From the NCBI GenBank assembly GCA_016795285.1, contig JAEUIC010000011.1, forward strand, positions 1 to 64,000: DNA of 64,000 bases, given 5' to 3'. Below, one piece after another: positions 9,426-20,567 of this stretch (position 1 is the stretch's first letter; every line of letters begins with the position of its first letter). Source of the stretch: Planctomycetota bacterium (GTDB taxonomy: Bacteria > Planctomycetota > B15-G4 > SIAN01). The position numbers were made by a program, and so were the translations under genes. Under the pieces are notes generated by a model that was not told the DNA's origin, searched no databases, and worked only from the letters and a program-made list of their open reading frames with translations.

Positions 9426-10238
9426 ATGAGTCAGCGGGCGCAGGCGCAGCCGCCGGAGCTACCGCCAGGACAACGGACAGCGCCCGCGCTGCGCTTGGTC
9501 TGGAACCACGACTTCGACCAGCGCGCCGCCGCCCTCTTCGCCGACTACCGCGCCAGCGGCCGGCCCGAGACCTTCCGCCTCCTCGTCGAGGAGCTCGCGC
9601 CGCGCTTGCTGCCGCTGGTGCGCGGCCGGCTGCGCAAGAGCGGCCGGCGCGTCGAGGCTCGTGAAGTGGTCGACGACGCCTTCGCCCAGGTCTTCCGCCG
9701 CTCCGCCTCCTTCCACGATCGCGGCCCCGGCTCCTTCGTGAAGTGGTTCCTCGCGATCGCCGAGAACCTCGTCAAGCAGGAGGCGCGCGCCACCCACCGA
9801 CGCGATCGGCGCGAGCGGCTCGCCGCCCGCCCCGAGGTCGATCGCGCGGCCGATCCCTTCACGCTGCTCCTGGCCGAGGAGGAGGAGTGGCTCGCCCGCG
9901 CGACCTGGGCCCACCTGCGCCGCCTCGCGCTGGAAGCGGTGGCGAAGCTGCCGCGCGGCCACTGGCGGCTGCTGGTCGACTTCGCGCGCGACGGCCTCAC
10001 CTACACGGAGCTCGCGCAACGCGAAGGGCTCCCGCGCAGCGCGCTGGTCATGCGCATCCAACGCGCGCGCAAGCGGGTGGTCGCCCACGTGCGCCGTCGC
10101 CTCGACGAGGAGACGAGCGGTCGCGCGCCGGCAGCTGCCGCACCGCGATCGGCTCAGCCCCCCTCCGGCCCCGGATCGGCCACGACTTCGAGCGGCTGCT
10201 CGCTCACGACGCCGGCCGCGCTGAGGCGCACGGTGTAG
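9426..10238 (+). CDS. RNA polymerase sigma factor, ECF-like (sigma-70 regions 2 and 4)
   Basis: 270 residues. Residues about 45-125 resemble sigma region 2 (LVRGRLRKSGRRVEAREVVDDAFAQVFRRSASF ... FVKWFLAIAENLVKQEAR), and residues about 165-225 resemble region 4 with a helix-turn-helix (LEAVAKLPRGHWRLLVDFARDGLTYTELAQREGLPRSALVMRIQRARKRV). There is no region 1 or 3, as in ECF-type factors. No anti-sigma factor is adjacent. The last 35 or so residues are low in complexity and are encoded over the 3' end of the convergent gene, an 85-base overlap. An upstream TAGAAC at 9368-9373 may be its -10 box. The class is likely; the regulon is unknown. Confidence 0.75.
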   Translation: MSQRAQAQPPELPPGQRTAPALRLVWNHDFDQRAAALFADYRASGRPETFRLLVEELAPRLLPLVRGRLRKSGRRVEAREVVDDAFAQVFRRSASFHDRGPGSFVKWFLAIAENLVKQEARATHRRDRRERLAARPEVDRAADPFTLLLAEEEEWLARATWAHLRRLALEAVAKLPRGHWRLLVDFARDGLTYTELAQREGLPRSALVMRIQRARKRVVAHVRRRLDEETSGRAPAAAAPRSAQPPSGPGSATTSSGCSLTTPAALRRTV

Positions 10239-12970
10239 CGACCGGGCGTCGCGCTGCTGCCGCCGCGGCCACGTCGCCGTCCCCCACCGCCTGCGTCCTG
10301 CGCGAAGGGCGCTTCGATCGGCTCGTCGAACTCCGACGGGTCGACCTCGGCGCTCTCGGGCAGCGGCTCGTAGCGGCGCCGCTGGCGACTCGCGCGCGGC
10401 GTCGGCTTCGGCTCGAGCGGCTGCTCGTCGGCCTTCGCATCGACCGGCTTCGCCTCGGCCGGCTTTTGCGGCGGATCGAGCTGCAGGTCCCACGCGACGC
10501 GCTGCAGCCCCGCCTGCTCGGCGACCGCGATGGTGCGCACCACCTTGCCGGCGGCGTCGACGATCTCGACCTTCGCCTCCTTGGTGGCGTCGGCCATCCA
10601 GAGCCAGAGCGGCGCGCCGGGAGGCGGATTGGCGGCGCGGTAGTTCCGGTCGCCGCTCCAGCCGATGCCGCCGCCGAAGCCGCCGCGCCAGAGCGTCGCG
10701 GGCGCCGGCGCGAAGAGGGCCGCGGGCGCCGCCAGCGACTCGGCCGTCAGCTGCTCGTGCGCGGTCACCTCGACGACGAAGAGGCCGCGGCCGTGCGTCG
10801 AGACCACCACCTCCGGATCGCGCGGATGGACCGCGAGGTCGAGCACGGAGTTCAGCGGCAGGTCGCTCGCGAGCGGCTGCCAGTGGTCGCCGCGGTCGAT
10901 CGAGAAGAAGGCGCCTGCATCGCTGCCGAGGAAGAGGACGCCGGCGCGGCGCGGGCTCTCGTGGATGACGTTCACCGGACCGTCGGGCAGTCCGTTCGCG
11001 ATCGCCTCGAAGGTGGCGCCGCCGTCGCTCGTGCGGAAGACATAGGGCGTGAAATCATCCTCGCGGTAGCCGTTCACCGTGACCCAGGCGACCGCGCGAT
11101 CGTGCGGCGAGAGTTCGACGCGGCTCACCCAGAGCGCGGGCGGGACACCGGGCAGGCGCGACTCGAGCGACTCGAAGGTGCGACCGCCATCGCGGCTCCA
11201 CTGCACGCGACCGTCGTCGCTGCCGACCAGCAGCAGGTCGGGGTCGAGCGGCGACTCGCTGATCGAGGTCAACGTGCAGTGCGGGACGTTGCCGGCCGTC
11301 TTCGCCGGATCATTCGTGGTGAGATCGCCGGAGAGCGCCTTCCAGTGGTCGCCGCGATCGAGCGAGCGCCAGAGCCGCTGCGAGCCGAAGTAGACCACCT
11401 GCGAGTTGTGGCTCGACAAGAGCAGCGGGCTGCACCAGTTGAAGCGCTCCTTCTCCCCTTCGGCGCCGCGCGGCTGGATCCACGCCGTCTCGCCGCGCCG
11501 CACGTTCGTGCGCGAGAGCGCGCCGAACTGCGACTCGAGGTAGACGGTGTCGGGATCGGCCGGATCGGAGAGGACGTACATGCCGTCGCCGCCGCCGATG
11601 AAGCGCCAGTCGGAGTTGGTCGATCCGCCGAAGCCGCGCGCGCGCGACGGCCCCATCCAGACGCCGTTGTCCTGCAGGCCGCCGTAGACGCGGTAGGGGC
11701 GGCGGCGGTCGACGCTGACCGTATAGAACTGCGCCAGCGAGAGGTTCGAGTACCAGTCGAACGAGGCGCCGCCGTCGTAGCTCTGCGCGAGGCCGCCGTC
11801 GTTGCCGAGCACGATGCGCCCGCGCGAGTGCGGATCGAACCAGAGCGCGTGGTGATCGGAGTGGAGCGAGCCGGCGACGTCGCTGGCGAACGTCTTGCCG
11901 CCGTCCTTCGAGACGAAGACCTCGATGCCGAGCACCCAGACGTGGTCGGGATCGTGCGGGTCGACGCGGATCTGGCCGTAGTAGTAGGGCGGCTCGCCGC
12001 TCACCGGCTTCTCGTTGCGCTTCTCCCAGGTCGCCCCGCCGTCGGCGCTGCGCCAGACGCCGCCGCCCGCCGGCCGCTTGGTCGCCGCCTCGCCCTCCTT
12101 GGCCGCGGGCACCTCGATCTCGTTCTGCTCGTCGATGCAGGCGTAGAGCCAGCCCGGCTCGGCCGCGGAGAAGGCGAGCCCGATCCGGCCGATGCGGCCG
12201 CTCGGCAGCCCGCCGGCGAGGCGCGTCCAGCTGTCGCCGCCATCGCGCGAGCGGTAGATCGCCGCGTCGCCGACGTCGTCGAAGTTCCAGGCGCGCCGCA
12301 GCCGCTGGTAGCTCGCGGCGAAGAGCGTGTCAGGCTCGCGCGGGTCGATCACGACGTCGACCACGCCGACCGCGTCCCCGCGCCCGAGCACCAGCTCCCA
12401 GCTCGCTCCCCCATCCTGCGTGCGGTAGAGGCCGCGCTCGCCGTTCTTCGTGTAGAGGTGGCCGAGCACCGCGACCCACGCCGTGGCGGCATCGGTCGGG
12501 TGGACGACGATGCGGCCGATGTGGTGCGATTCCGGGAGCCCGACGTTCGTGAAGCTCTTGCCGCCGTCGGTCGAGCGCCAGACGCCGTTGCCGGCGTAGC
12601 TCGAGCGCTGGTTGTTCCCTTCGCCGGTGCCGACCCAGATCACATCCGGGTCGCTCGGCGCGACGGCGATGGCGCCGATCGAGAGCGACTGCGCGAAGAC
12701 GCAGCTCCACGTCGTGCCGTTGTTGGTCGACTTCCAGAGCCCCCCCGACGCGGCGGCGACGTAGAGCTCCCACGGTCGCCCCGACGGCACGGCGAGATCG
12801 ACGATGCGACCGCCCGGCGCGGCCGGCCCGATCGCGCGCGCAGTGACGGCGGCGAGCTGCTGCGGCTCGATCGACTGCGCCAGCAGCGCGCGACACGGCA
12901 GCGCGGTGCCGAGCAGCGCGCCGGCGGCGAGGAGGAACGCGCACGAACGGGCGAGACGGGAGCGCACCAA
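10154..12970 (-). CDS. exported Asp-box beta-propeller protein (VPS10/sortilin-like, often annotated glycosyl hydrolase)
   Basis: 938 residues with a signal peptide at about 1-32. The body holds about eleven Asp-box units of the form S-x-D-G-G-x-x-W, for example VWRSTDGGKSF, LYRTQDGGASW, IYRSRDGGDSW, VWRSADGGATW and FFSIDRGDHW, which build one or two beta-propellers as in sortilin/VPS10 and BNR proteins. A C-terminal beta domain (about 780-938) contains a Pro/Lys/Glu-rich insert near residue 860. No sialidase catalytic set can be recognised, so binding or scaffolding is as likely as catalysis. The start may be TTG 12970 or GTG 12967; GGAG lies 6 or 9 bases upstream. It begins 58 bases after pnp. 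Confidence 0.8.
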   Translation of the reverse strand: MVRSRLARSCAFLLAAGALLGTALPCRALLAQSIEPQQLAAVTARAIGPAAPGGRIVDLAVPSGRPWELYVAAASGGLWKSTNNGTTWSCVFAQSLSIGAIAVAPSDPDVIWVGTGEGNNQRSSYAGNGVWRSTDGGKSFTNVGLPESHHIGRIVVHPTDAATAWVAVLGHLYTKNGERGLYRTQDGGASWELVLGRGDAVGVVDVVIDPREPDTLFAASYQRLRRAWNFDDVGDAAIYRSRDGGDSWTRLAGGLPSGRIGRIGLAFSAAEPGWLYACIDEQNEIEVPAAKEGEAATKRPAGGGVWRSADGGATWEKRNEKPVSGEPPYYYGQIRVDPHDPDHVWVLGIEVFVSKDGGKTFASDVAGSLHSDHHALWFDPHSRGRIVLGNDGGLAQSYDGGASFDWYSNLSLAQFYTVSVDRRRPYRVYGGLQDNGVWMGPSRARGFGGSTNSDWRFIGGGDGMYVLSDPADPDTVYLESQFGALSRTNVRRGETAWIQPRGAEGEKERFNWCSPLLLSSHNSQVVYFGSQRLWRSLDRGDHWKALSGDLTTNDPAKTAGNVPHCTLTSISESPLDPDLLLVGSDDGRVQWSRDGGRTFESLESRLPGVPPALWVSRVELSPHDRAVAWVTVNGYREDDFTPYVFRTSDGGATFEAIANGLPDGPVNVIHESPRRAGVLFLGSDAGAFFSIDRGDHWQPLASDLPLNSVLDLAVHPRDPEVVVSTHGRGLFVVEVTAHEQLTAESLAAPAALFAPAPATLWRGGFGGGIGWSGDRNYRAANPPPGAPLWLWMADATKEAKVEIVDAAGKVVRTIAVAEQAGLQRVAWDLQLDPPQKPAEAKPVDAKADEQPLEPKPTPRASRQRRRYEPLPESAEVDPSEFDEPIEAPFAQDAGGGGRRRGRGGSSATPGRYTVRLSAAGVVSEQPLEVVADPGPEGG

Positions 12971-13012
12971 GTCGATCTCCTTCTTCCGGCGACCCGCGGG
13001 CCGCGCCGCCGA

Positions 13013-13032
13013 TCAGTAGCTCAGTAGCTCAG
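13013..13032 (-). repeat. octamer tandem repeat at the pnp stop codon
   Basis: On the minus strand the pnp stop TGA is followed by two copies of GCTACTGA, which places TGA three times in different frames. It may be chance or a back-up stop. Confidence 0.35.
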
Positions 13033-15207
13033 TCGTTGACGACCTCTTCCGCTCCGCACCCTAGCGCGGCGCGGCGCGAAAGGCGGAGCTTCCCGCGCTC
13101 GTCGACGCCGAGCACGCGCACCAGCACGAGCTCGCCCTCGCGGGCGACCGTCCCGAGGTCGGCGATCCGCTGCACGTCCCACTCGGAGACGTGCACCAGC
13201 CCTTCGGCGCTGCGGAAGATCTGCACGAAGGCGCCGAACTCCTTCACCCCGCTCACGCGGCCGCGGTAGAGCTTGCCGACCTGCACGACGCCGGCGAGCT
13301 CGCGCACGCGCCGCGCGGCGCCGCGCGCCCGCACCGCGTCGTTGGCGTAGATCAGCGCGAAGCCGGCGTCGTCGATCGACACCTCGACGCCGAACTGCGC
13401 GCGCAGCTCCTTCAGGTTGGCGCCACGCGGCCCGATCAGCTCGGGGATCGCGGCGGGCGCGATGCGGATCGAGGTGACGCGCGGCGCATGCTCCTTCAGC
13501 TGCGCGCGCGGCGCCGCCAGGGCCTTCTTCATCTCGGCCAGGATGTGGAGCCGCCCGCGCTGCGCCTGCTCGAGCGCCTGGCCCAACACGGCGCGCGGCA
13601 GCGAGCCGATCTTGTTGTCCATCTGCACGGCGGTGACGCCGCGCTCGGTGCCGGTCACCTTGAAGTCCATGTCGCCCAAGTGGTCCTCGTCGCCGAGGAT
13701 GTCGGAGAGGACCGCGAAGCGGCTGCCGTCCGAGACGAGCCCCATGGCGATGCCGGCCACCGGCGCCGCGATCGGCACGCCGGCGTCCATCAACGCGAGG
13801 CAGCCGCCGCACGTCGTCGCCATCGAGGAGGAGCCATTCGACTCGGAGATGTCCGACTCCACGCGCAGCACGTAGGGGAACTCGGTGAACGAGGGGAGCA
13901 CCGGTACGAGCGCGCGGCGGGCGAGGTTCCCGTGGCCGATCTCGCGGCGGCCCGGCCCGCGCAGCGCGCGCACCTCGCCGACGCTGTAGGGCGGGAAGTT
14001 GTAGTGGAGCAGGAAGGGGCGCGACTCCATCCCGGTGAGGGTCTCGACCTCCTGCGCTTGCTCCTTCGCGCCCAACGTGCAGGTGACCATCGCCTGCGTC
14101 TCGCCGCGGGTGAACAACGCCGAACCGTGCGGCCGCGGCAGCCAGCCCGCCTCGCACGAGATCGGGCGGATCTGCTCCGCGGTGCGGCCGTCGAGGCGCT
14201 GCCCGGTCGCCAGCACCCGCTCGCGGATGCGCCGATCGGTCGCGCGGCGCGCCTCCTTCAGCGCGAAGGCCAGATGGAGCGGCGTCGCCGCGAAGCCGCC
14301 GGCGCTCGCCGCCGCCTCGACCGTCTCGCGCGCCAGCAGCTCCTGCGCGGCGGAGAGCGCGGCGTGGCGCTCGTGCTTGCCGGCCACCGCGAAGCAGGGA
14401 TCGAGGCGCGCCGCCTCGCGCGCGGCGAGCTGCGCGCGCAGCGCCTGCTCCTCCGGCGACTCGGGCGCCTTGTCGACCGCGCGCTTCGGCCGCCCCGCCT
14501 TCGCGCGCAGCGACTCGATCGCCGCCGCGACCGGCAGGAGCCGCTCGCCGGCAGCGAGCAGCGCTTCGAGCAACTCCGCTTCGGGGACCTGCTCGCCACC
14601 GCCCTCGACCATCACGAGGCCCGCCTCGCCGTCGCGCGCGCGGATCGAGACGACGAGGTCGAGGTCGGCGCGCGCGCGCTCGGCCGAATCGGGGAAGGCG
14701 ATCAAGCGACCGTCGCAGCGCACGAGGCGCGCGCCGGCGATCGGCCCCGCGAACGGGATGGGCGACAGATGGAGCGCCGCCGACGTGCCGAGCAGCGCCA
14801 GGAGCCCCGTCTCGACGCGCGCCGGATCGGCCGAGAGGACGGTCGCCTGGACCTGGATCTCCTGCGCGATCCCCTTCGGGAAGAGCGGGCGCGTCGAGCG
14901 GTCGAGGATGCGGCTCCAGAGGATCTCGTCGTCGCTGATGCGCGCTTCGCGGCGGAGGAAGCTGCCGGGGATGCGGCCGTTGGCGGCGAGCTTCTCGCGG
15001 TACTCGACGGTGAGCGGCACGAAGTCGTCGTCGCTGCCGCCGCCGCCGGGCCGCGCGTTCGCGGCCATCACCGCGGTCACCAGCACCACCGCATCGCCTT
15101 GCCGCACCACCACGGCGCCATGCGCCTGGCGAGCGACCTTGCCGGTCTCGAGCGTGATGCGGCGGCCGTCGAGCTCGATCGTCTCGACGTGGAGGTCGAA
15201 GTGCACG

Positions 15208-15215
<8 letters not shown>
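13029..15215 (-). CDS. pnp: polyribonucleotide nucleotidyltransferase (PNPase)
   Basis: 728 residues, the normal length. PNPase degrades RNA 3' to 5' using phosphate and can add tails in reverse; it usually works in the degradosome. Two RNase PH domains (about 10-225 and 320-550) flank an all-helical domain. The second carries the active-site region LGDMDFKVTGTERGVTAVQMDNKI. A KH domain follows (RIAPAAIPELIGPRGANLKEL) and then an S1 domain (GKLYRGRVSGVKEFGAFVQI ... GLVHVSEWD). The start overlaps the end of the upstream response regulator by 8 bases, so translation is coupled to a signalling gene rather than to rpsO, the usual neighbour. Confidence 0.95.
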
Positions 15216-16651
<1,436 letters not shown>

Positions 16652-16677
<26 letters not shown>

Positions 16678-18529
16678 CGGCGGCGTCCTCCCCTCCGCGG
16701 CCGGCGGCGCGCAGGGCAGCGGCGCGTCGCGGGATGGTCAGCACGAAGTGGGCGCCACGGTAGCCGCCGTCGGGCTCGACGAGAGCGAGCGTCCCGCCGT
16801 GCGCCACCGCGGCGCGCTGCGCCACCGCGAGGCCGAGCCCGCTGCCGGTCGGCCGCGTGGTGAAGAAGGGCAGGAAGACGCGCTCGCGCTGCTCGGGCGG
16901 GATGCCGGGACCGTCGTCGCGCACGTGCCACGCGAGCGCGTCGCCGGTCGCCTCGATCGAGAGCAGGACCCGCCCGCCGCCCGGCTGCACCGCGATCGCG
17001 TTCAGCAGGAGGTTGAGCAGCGCGTGGCGCAGCTGGTCGCCGTCGATCGAGAGCGGCCCCGCCGTCTCGCCGCCGCAGAAGTCGAGCGCCACGCCGACCG
17101 CGCGCGCCCGCTCGGCCGCCAGCAGCAGCGCCGCCTCGGCGACCGCGCGCGGCGACAGCAGCGACCGCTCGAGGCGCGGCTCGCGACCGAGCGCCAGCGC
17201 ATCGGTCACCACGCGGTCGAGCCGGCGCGCCTCGGCCCGCAGGATCGCGAGCCACTTCTCCGCATCGGGTCCGGAGCGCGCCTCGGGCGTGTCGAGCAGG
17301 TCGAGCGCGCCGAGGATCGCGCCGAGCGGGTTCTTGATCTCGTGGGCGATGCCGGCCGCCAGCGCGCCGAGCTGCGCGAGCCGCAGCGACTGCTGCCGCT
17401 CCTCCTGCGCCGCGATGGCGCGCAACGCGACGGCGATGCGGCCGGCGAGGCGACGCAGCGCTCGCCGCAGCGCGCGCGCCTCGAGCAGGCGCGGATCGGC
17501 GAACTCGAGTTCGAGCCAACCGAGCCGCTCGTGCGCCACCTTCACCGCCAGCACGACGGTGCGCGCCGCGCCGCGCGCCGGTCGCGGCACCGCCGGCAAG
17601 AGCGCCGCCCGCTCGATCTCGCCGCGCGGAGCCGCGAGCGAGCCTGCGAGCGCCTCCTCCAGCTCCGCGCGCGTGGTCGCCTTCGCCAGCACCTCGTCCT
17701 GCGCCTCGAGCAACTGCAGCAGCGCGCGGCGCCGCCGCTCTCTCGCGCGCGCCGCCGGCGAACGGAGGAAGCGCAGCAGCGGGTCGTGCAGCAGCGCCAA
17801 CCCCAGGAGCGCGATCCAGGCGACCACGAGGCGCGCCGGCAGCGAGACCGGCTGCTCGAGCGCCGCCACCAGCGGCCCGGCCGCCGCCAGCGCCACCAGC
17901 GCCAGCGTCGCCGCGCGGCCGAGCAGCGGCTTCAGCTCGAAGAGGCCGTGGCGAGCGACGCTCGAGCCGAGCAGCGCCACCAGCGCGAGGCTGCCGACGC
18001 CCGCCAGTCGCGGCAGCGGCGCCGCGCTGCCGAGCAGCTCGAGCAGGTCGACCAGCGCCAGCAGCGCCGCGAAGAGCGCGGCGCCGAGGAAGGCGCGCAG
18101 CGATTCGCCGCGTGCGCGGCCGGCGCGGGCCAGCACGATCAGCACGCCGACCAGCGCCGGGAAGAAGAGCGCCGCCACCCCGTCGATCGCCGGCTCGCCG
18201 AACCAGGCGAGCAGCAGGGCGAGCGCGAGGGCACCGAAGGCGGTGAAGGGGATGAGGCGACGGAGGCGGCCGCGCGGATCGTGGAGCGCGGCGGCCAGCT
18301 GCAGGCCGGCCGGGATCAGGAACAGCGCCACGACCCAGCGCAGCGCAACGCCGAAGCGCGGGCCGAAGAGGTCGTTCAAGAAGAGCAGCGCGCTCCACGC
18401 GGAGAGCGTCAGCGCGACGCGGGCGAAGGCGCGCGGCACCGGCCGGCCGGAGCGACGCGCCGCCAGCGCGAAGAGGAGGTGGCCGAGCGCTGCGACGGCG
18501 CTGGCGAAGAGGACGAGGGCGCGCTCCAT
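16652..18529 (-). CDS. membrane sensor histidine kinase
   Basis: 625 residues. The first 250 or so are strongly hydrophobic, with about eight transmembrane helices and no obvious periplasmic sensor domain. A cytoplasmic GAF-like segment (about 265-370) follows. The phospho-acceptor His396 lies in AAGIAHEIKNPLGAILGAL. The HATPase domain shows an N box (HALLNLLLNAIAV), G1 (VRDDGPGIP) and G2 (GSGLGLAVAQ). It autophosphorylates and should pass phosphate to the NtrC-type regulator that overlaps its 3' end. The signal is unknown; a membrane or lipid cue is suggested by the multi-pass sensor. The C-terminal tail is Ala/Asp-rich. Confidence 0.92.
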
Positions 18530-18565
18530 CGCCGGCGGCCTACCGCACCGACCGGCGCGCGCGCG

Positions 18566-19273
18566 TCACGCGGCGGCCGCTTCGGCCTGCTTCACCAAGC
18601 GATCGCGCAGCTTCTCGAGCTCGTCGCGCAGCGACTCGTCGGCACCGGCGACCGCGCGCAGGAAGTCGCCGAGATCGGCCGCGCCGCGCGCCTGCAGGAG
18701 CCCTTCGGCCATCTGATAGAAGGTCGCGTACTCGTGCTCGTCGAGCGGCCGGCCGAGCGTCTGCACGATGCGCGCGCGGTCCTTCTGGTAGGCGTCGCGC
18801 CCCGGCTTCACCGCCGCCGGCGGATCGAGCTGCGCCAGCGCGATCAGCGCCGCGTGGCGCCGCTGCGGATCGGCGAGCGCCGCATCGACGGCCGGCCGGC
18901 CCGCCTCGAAGCGGCGCTGGCCGATCGCCAGCAGCAGCGCGAGGTGCGCCTCGAGGTCCTTGCGGATCGCCTTCTCGTTCGCGACCGCGACGGCGAGGTC
19001 GAAGGGGTGATCGCACGCGCCGATGATGGCGAGCGCCTGCGCCTGCGCCTTCACGTCGTCGCCGGCGACCATCTCGGCGAGGGTCTGGCCGAACGACTCG
19101 AGGTGCTCGGGATCGACCTCGGCGAGGAAGTCGTCGAGATCGCCCCAGGGGTCCTCCGCCAGCAGCGAAGCGTCCCCCTGTTCGAGCTCGAAGAAGAAGT
19201 CCCGCCAGCCGTGACGGCAACGGAGGAAGAGGACTTCGAGCTCGCGCAGTCTCCCGGTCGTGGTCCGCTTCAT
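18566..19273 (-). CDS. unknown soluble helical protein
   Basis: 235 residues with no signal peptide or membrane segment and no family that I recognise. The first 60 residues are acidic and aromatic (WRDFFFELEQGDASLLAEDPWGDLDDFLAEVDPEHLESF); the rest is helical and HEAT-like. It is the first gene of the operon with the kinase (36-base gap), regulator and pnp, so a role in the same signalling is possible. The start ATG lies inside a 17-bp tandem duplication that also creates a six-codon upstream reading frame (MKRQQP). Its TGA overlaps this ATG. Confidence 0.65.
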   Translation of the reverse strand: MKRTTTGRLRELEVLFLRCRHGWRDFFFELEQGDASLLAEDPWGDLDDFLAEVDPEHLESFGQTLAEMVAGDDVKAQAQALAIIGACDHPFDLAVAVANEKAIRKDLEAHLALLLAIGQRRFEAGRPAVDAALADPQRRHAALIALAQLDPPAAVKPGRDAYQKDRARIVQTLGRPLDEHEYATFYQMAEGLLQARGAADLGDFLRAVAGADESLRDELEKLRDRLVKQAEAAAA

Positions 19274-19306
19274 GGCTGCTGGCGCTTCATGGCTGCTGGC
19301 GCTTCA
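19267..19306 (-). repeat. 17-bp tandem duplication over a start codon
   Basis: GCTTCATGGCTGCTGGC occurs twice in tandem, plus six bases of a third copy. Each full copy carries an ATG on the minus strand. The upstream copy encodes MKRQQP and then a stop that overlaps the start of the gene at 19273, in an ATGA arrangement. Confidence 0.8.
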
Positions 19307-19385
19307 GTCCGCTGACTGGATGCGACGAGCCGGCGCGTGCACCGACCTCCGGAGCGGCGACACGCAGCTGGCGGAACGGTCGCGG

Positions 19386-19391
19386 AGTAGA
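19386..19391 (-). promoter_or_regulatory. possible -10 element (TCTACT) for the kinase-regulator-pnp operon
   Basis: TCTACT on the minus strand, followed by CCGCG, matches TATACT in five of six positions and sits about 110 bases before the first gene. On the plus strand the same spot reads TAGAAC, a weaker candidate for rlmN. Confidence 0.3.
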
Positions 19392-19475
19392 ACCACCCCC
19401 CCACAGTCGCGTCAAGCCCCGCCGCAGCGCCGCCGCCACGGCGCCGGCCGCCACCACCGCCGTGAGCGCCCGCCG

Positions 19476-20525
19476 ATGAGCCTCGTCCCCGCCACCCTGC
19501 AGCCGCTCTTCGCGGCGACGCTCGCCGAGTTCGGCGCCGCGGTCGCCGCGCACGGCGGCAAGTCAGCGCACGCGCGCGAGCTGCGGCGCGGCGTGCTGCG
19601 CCACGGCCCGCGTCCGTTCGCCGACGTGGAGTTGCGGCGCGTCGTCCCGCCGACGGGGCTGCGCGAGCGGCTCGCGGCGACGTGGCGCGCGGCGAGCTCG
19701 ACGGTCGCGCACGCGGCGCCGGCCGGCGACGGCTCGACCAAGCTGGTCGTCGCGCTCGCCGACGGACGGAGCGTCGAGTCGGTGGTGATGCCGGCCGAGA
19801 AGGGCCACTTCGCCGTCTGCATCTCGAGCCAGGTCGGCTGCCCGGTCGGCTGCCCCTTCTGCGCCAGCGGACTCGGCGGCCTCGTGCGCCACCTCGCCGC
19901 CCACGAGATCGTCGAGCAGGTCGCCCATGCGCGCGCGGTCGCCGACGTGCGCCGCATCGTGGTGATGGGGATCGGCGAACCGCTGCTCAACTTCGACGCG
20001 CTGCTGCCGGCGCTCGACGTGCTGGTCGCGGAAGGGAGCTTCGCCGAGCCGCGCATCGTCGTCTCGTCGGTCGGCTTCCCGGAGCGGGTGCGTCGCCTCG
20101 CGGCGAGCGGCCGGCGCTTCGGCCTCGCGATCTCGCTCCACTCGATCGACGACGCGCAGCGCGACGCGCTGGTGCCGGCGATGAAGGGGGTGGCGGTCCG
20201 CGAGGTGATCGCCGCCGCCGCCGCGTGGGCGCATGCGACGGGCGGGCGCGTGCAGTTCGAGTACGTGGTGCTGCGCGGCGTGAACGACGACCTCGCCGCG
20301 TGCGACGAGCTCGCGCGCCAGCTGAAGGGGCTCTCCGCCTACGTCAACTTCATCGCCTGGAACGACGTGCCGGGCCTCCCGTTCGCACGGCCCGACGACG
20401 AACGCGTCGCGGCGATGGTGCGCCGCTGCCGCGACTTAGGGCTGCTGGCGACGCGGCGGCGCACGCTCGGCGGCGAGGCGACCGCCGCGTGCGGGCAGCT
20501 GCGCCGCAGCCTCGGCGGTCGTTGA
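19476..20525 (+). CDS. rlmN: 23S rRNA (adenine-C2)-methyltransferase RlmN-like radical SAM enzyme
   Basis: 349 residues from ATG 19476. The radical SAM cluster motif is CxxxCxxC (C122, C126, C129 in VGCPVGCPFCASG). The two extra cysteines of the RlmN mechanism are present: C115 in CISSQ and C339 in the conserved TAACGQL tail. MGIGEPLLNFDAL and SLHSIDD are also typical. The enzyme methylates C2 of A2503 in 23S rRNA and of A37 in some tRNAs. It lacks features that would clearly mark it as a Cfr resistance variant. It converges on the serine hydrolase gene. Confidence 0.9.
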   Translation: MSLVPATLQPLFAATLAEFGAAVAAHGGKSAHARELRRGVLRHGPRPFADVELRRVVPPTGLRERLAATWRAASSTVAHAAPAGDGSTKLVVALADGRSVESVVMPAEKGHFAVCISSQVGCPVGCPFCASGLGGLVRHLAAHEIVEQVAHARAVADVRRIVVMGIGEPLLNFDALLPALDVLVAEGSFAEPRIVVSSVGFPERVRRLAASGRRFGLAISLHSIDDAQRDALVPAMKGVAVREVIAAAAAWAHATGGRVQFEYVVLRGVNDDLAACDELARQLKGLSAYVNFIAWNDVPGLPFARPDDERVAAMVRRCRDLGLLATRRRTLGGEATAACGQLRRSLGGR

Positions 20526-20548
20526 GCTCGGTGTCGAGCGCGCGGGGG

Positions 20549-20567
20549 CGCGGCGCGGTTCGCCGCG
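20549..20567. terminator. GC hairpin between convergent rlmN and serine hydrolase
   Basis: A 7-bp perfect stem (CGCGGCG / CGCCGCG, loop CGGTT) ends exactly at the stop codon of the minus-strand gene. No T tract is present. Confidence 0.45.

Noticed and set aside
5092..9429. Very long plus-strand open frame (over 1400 codons) opposite the glyA-gcvT fusion
   Set aside because: Its translation is Arg/Ala/Gly-rich low-complexity text, as expected for the antisense of high-GC genes. The minus strand carries clear enzyme motifs.
19476..20525. Cfr-type antibiotic resistance methyltransferase
   Set aside because: All visible features fit housekeeping RlmN, and nothing specific to Cfr can be identified by eye.
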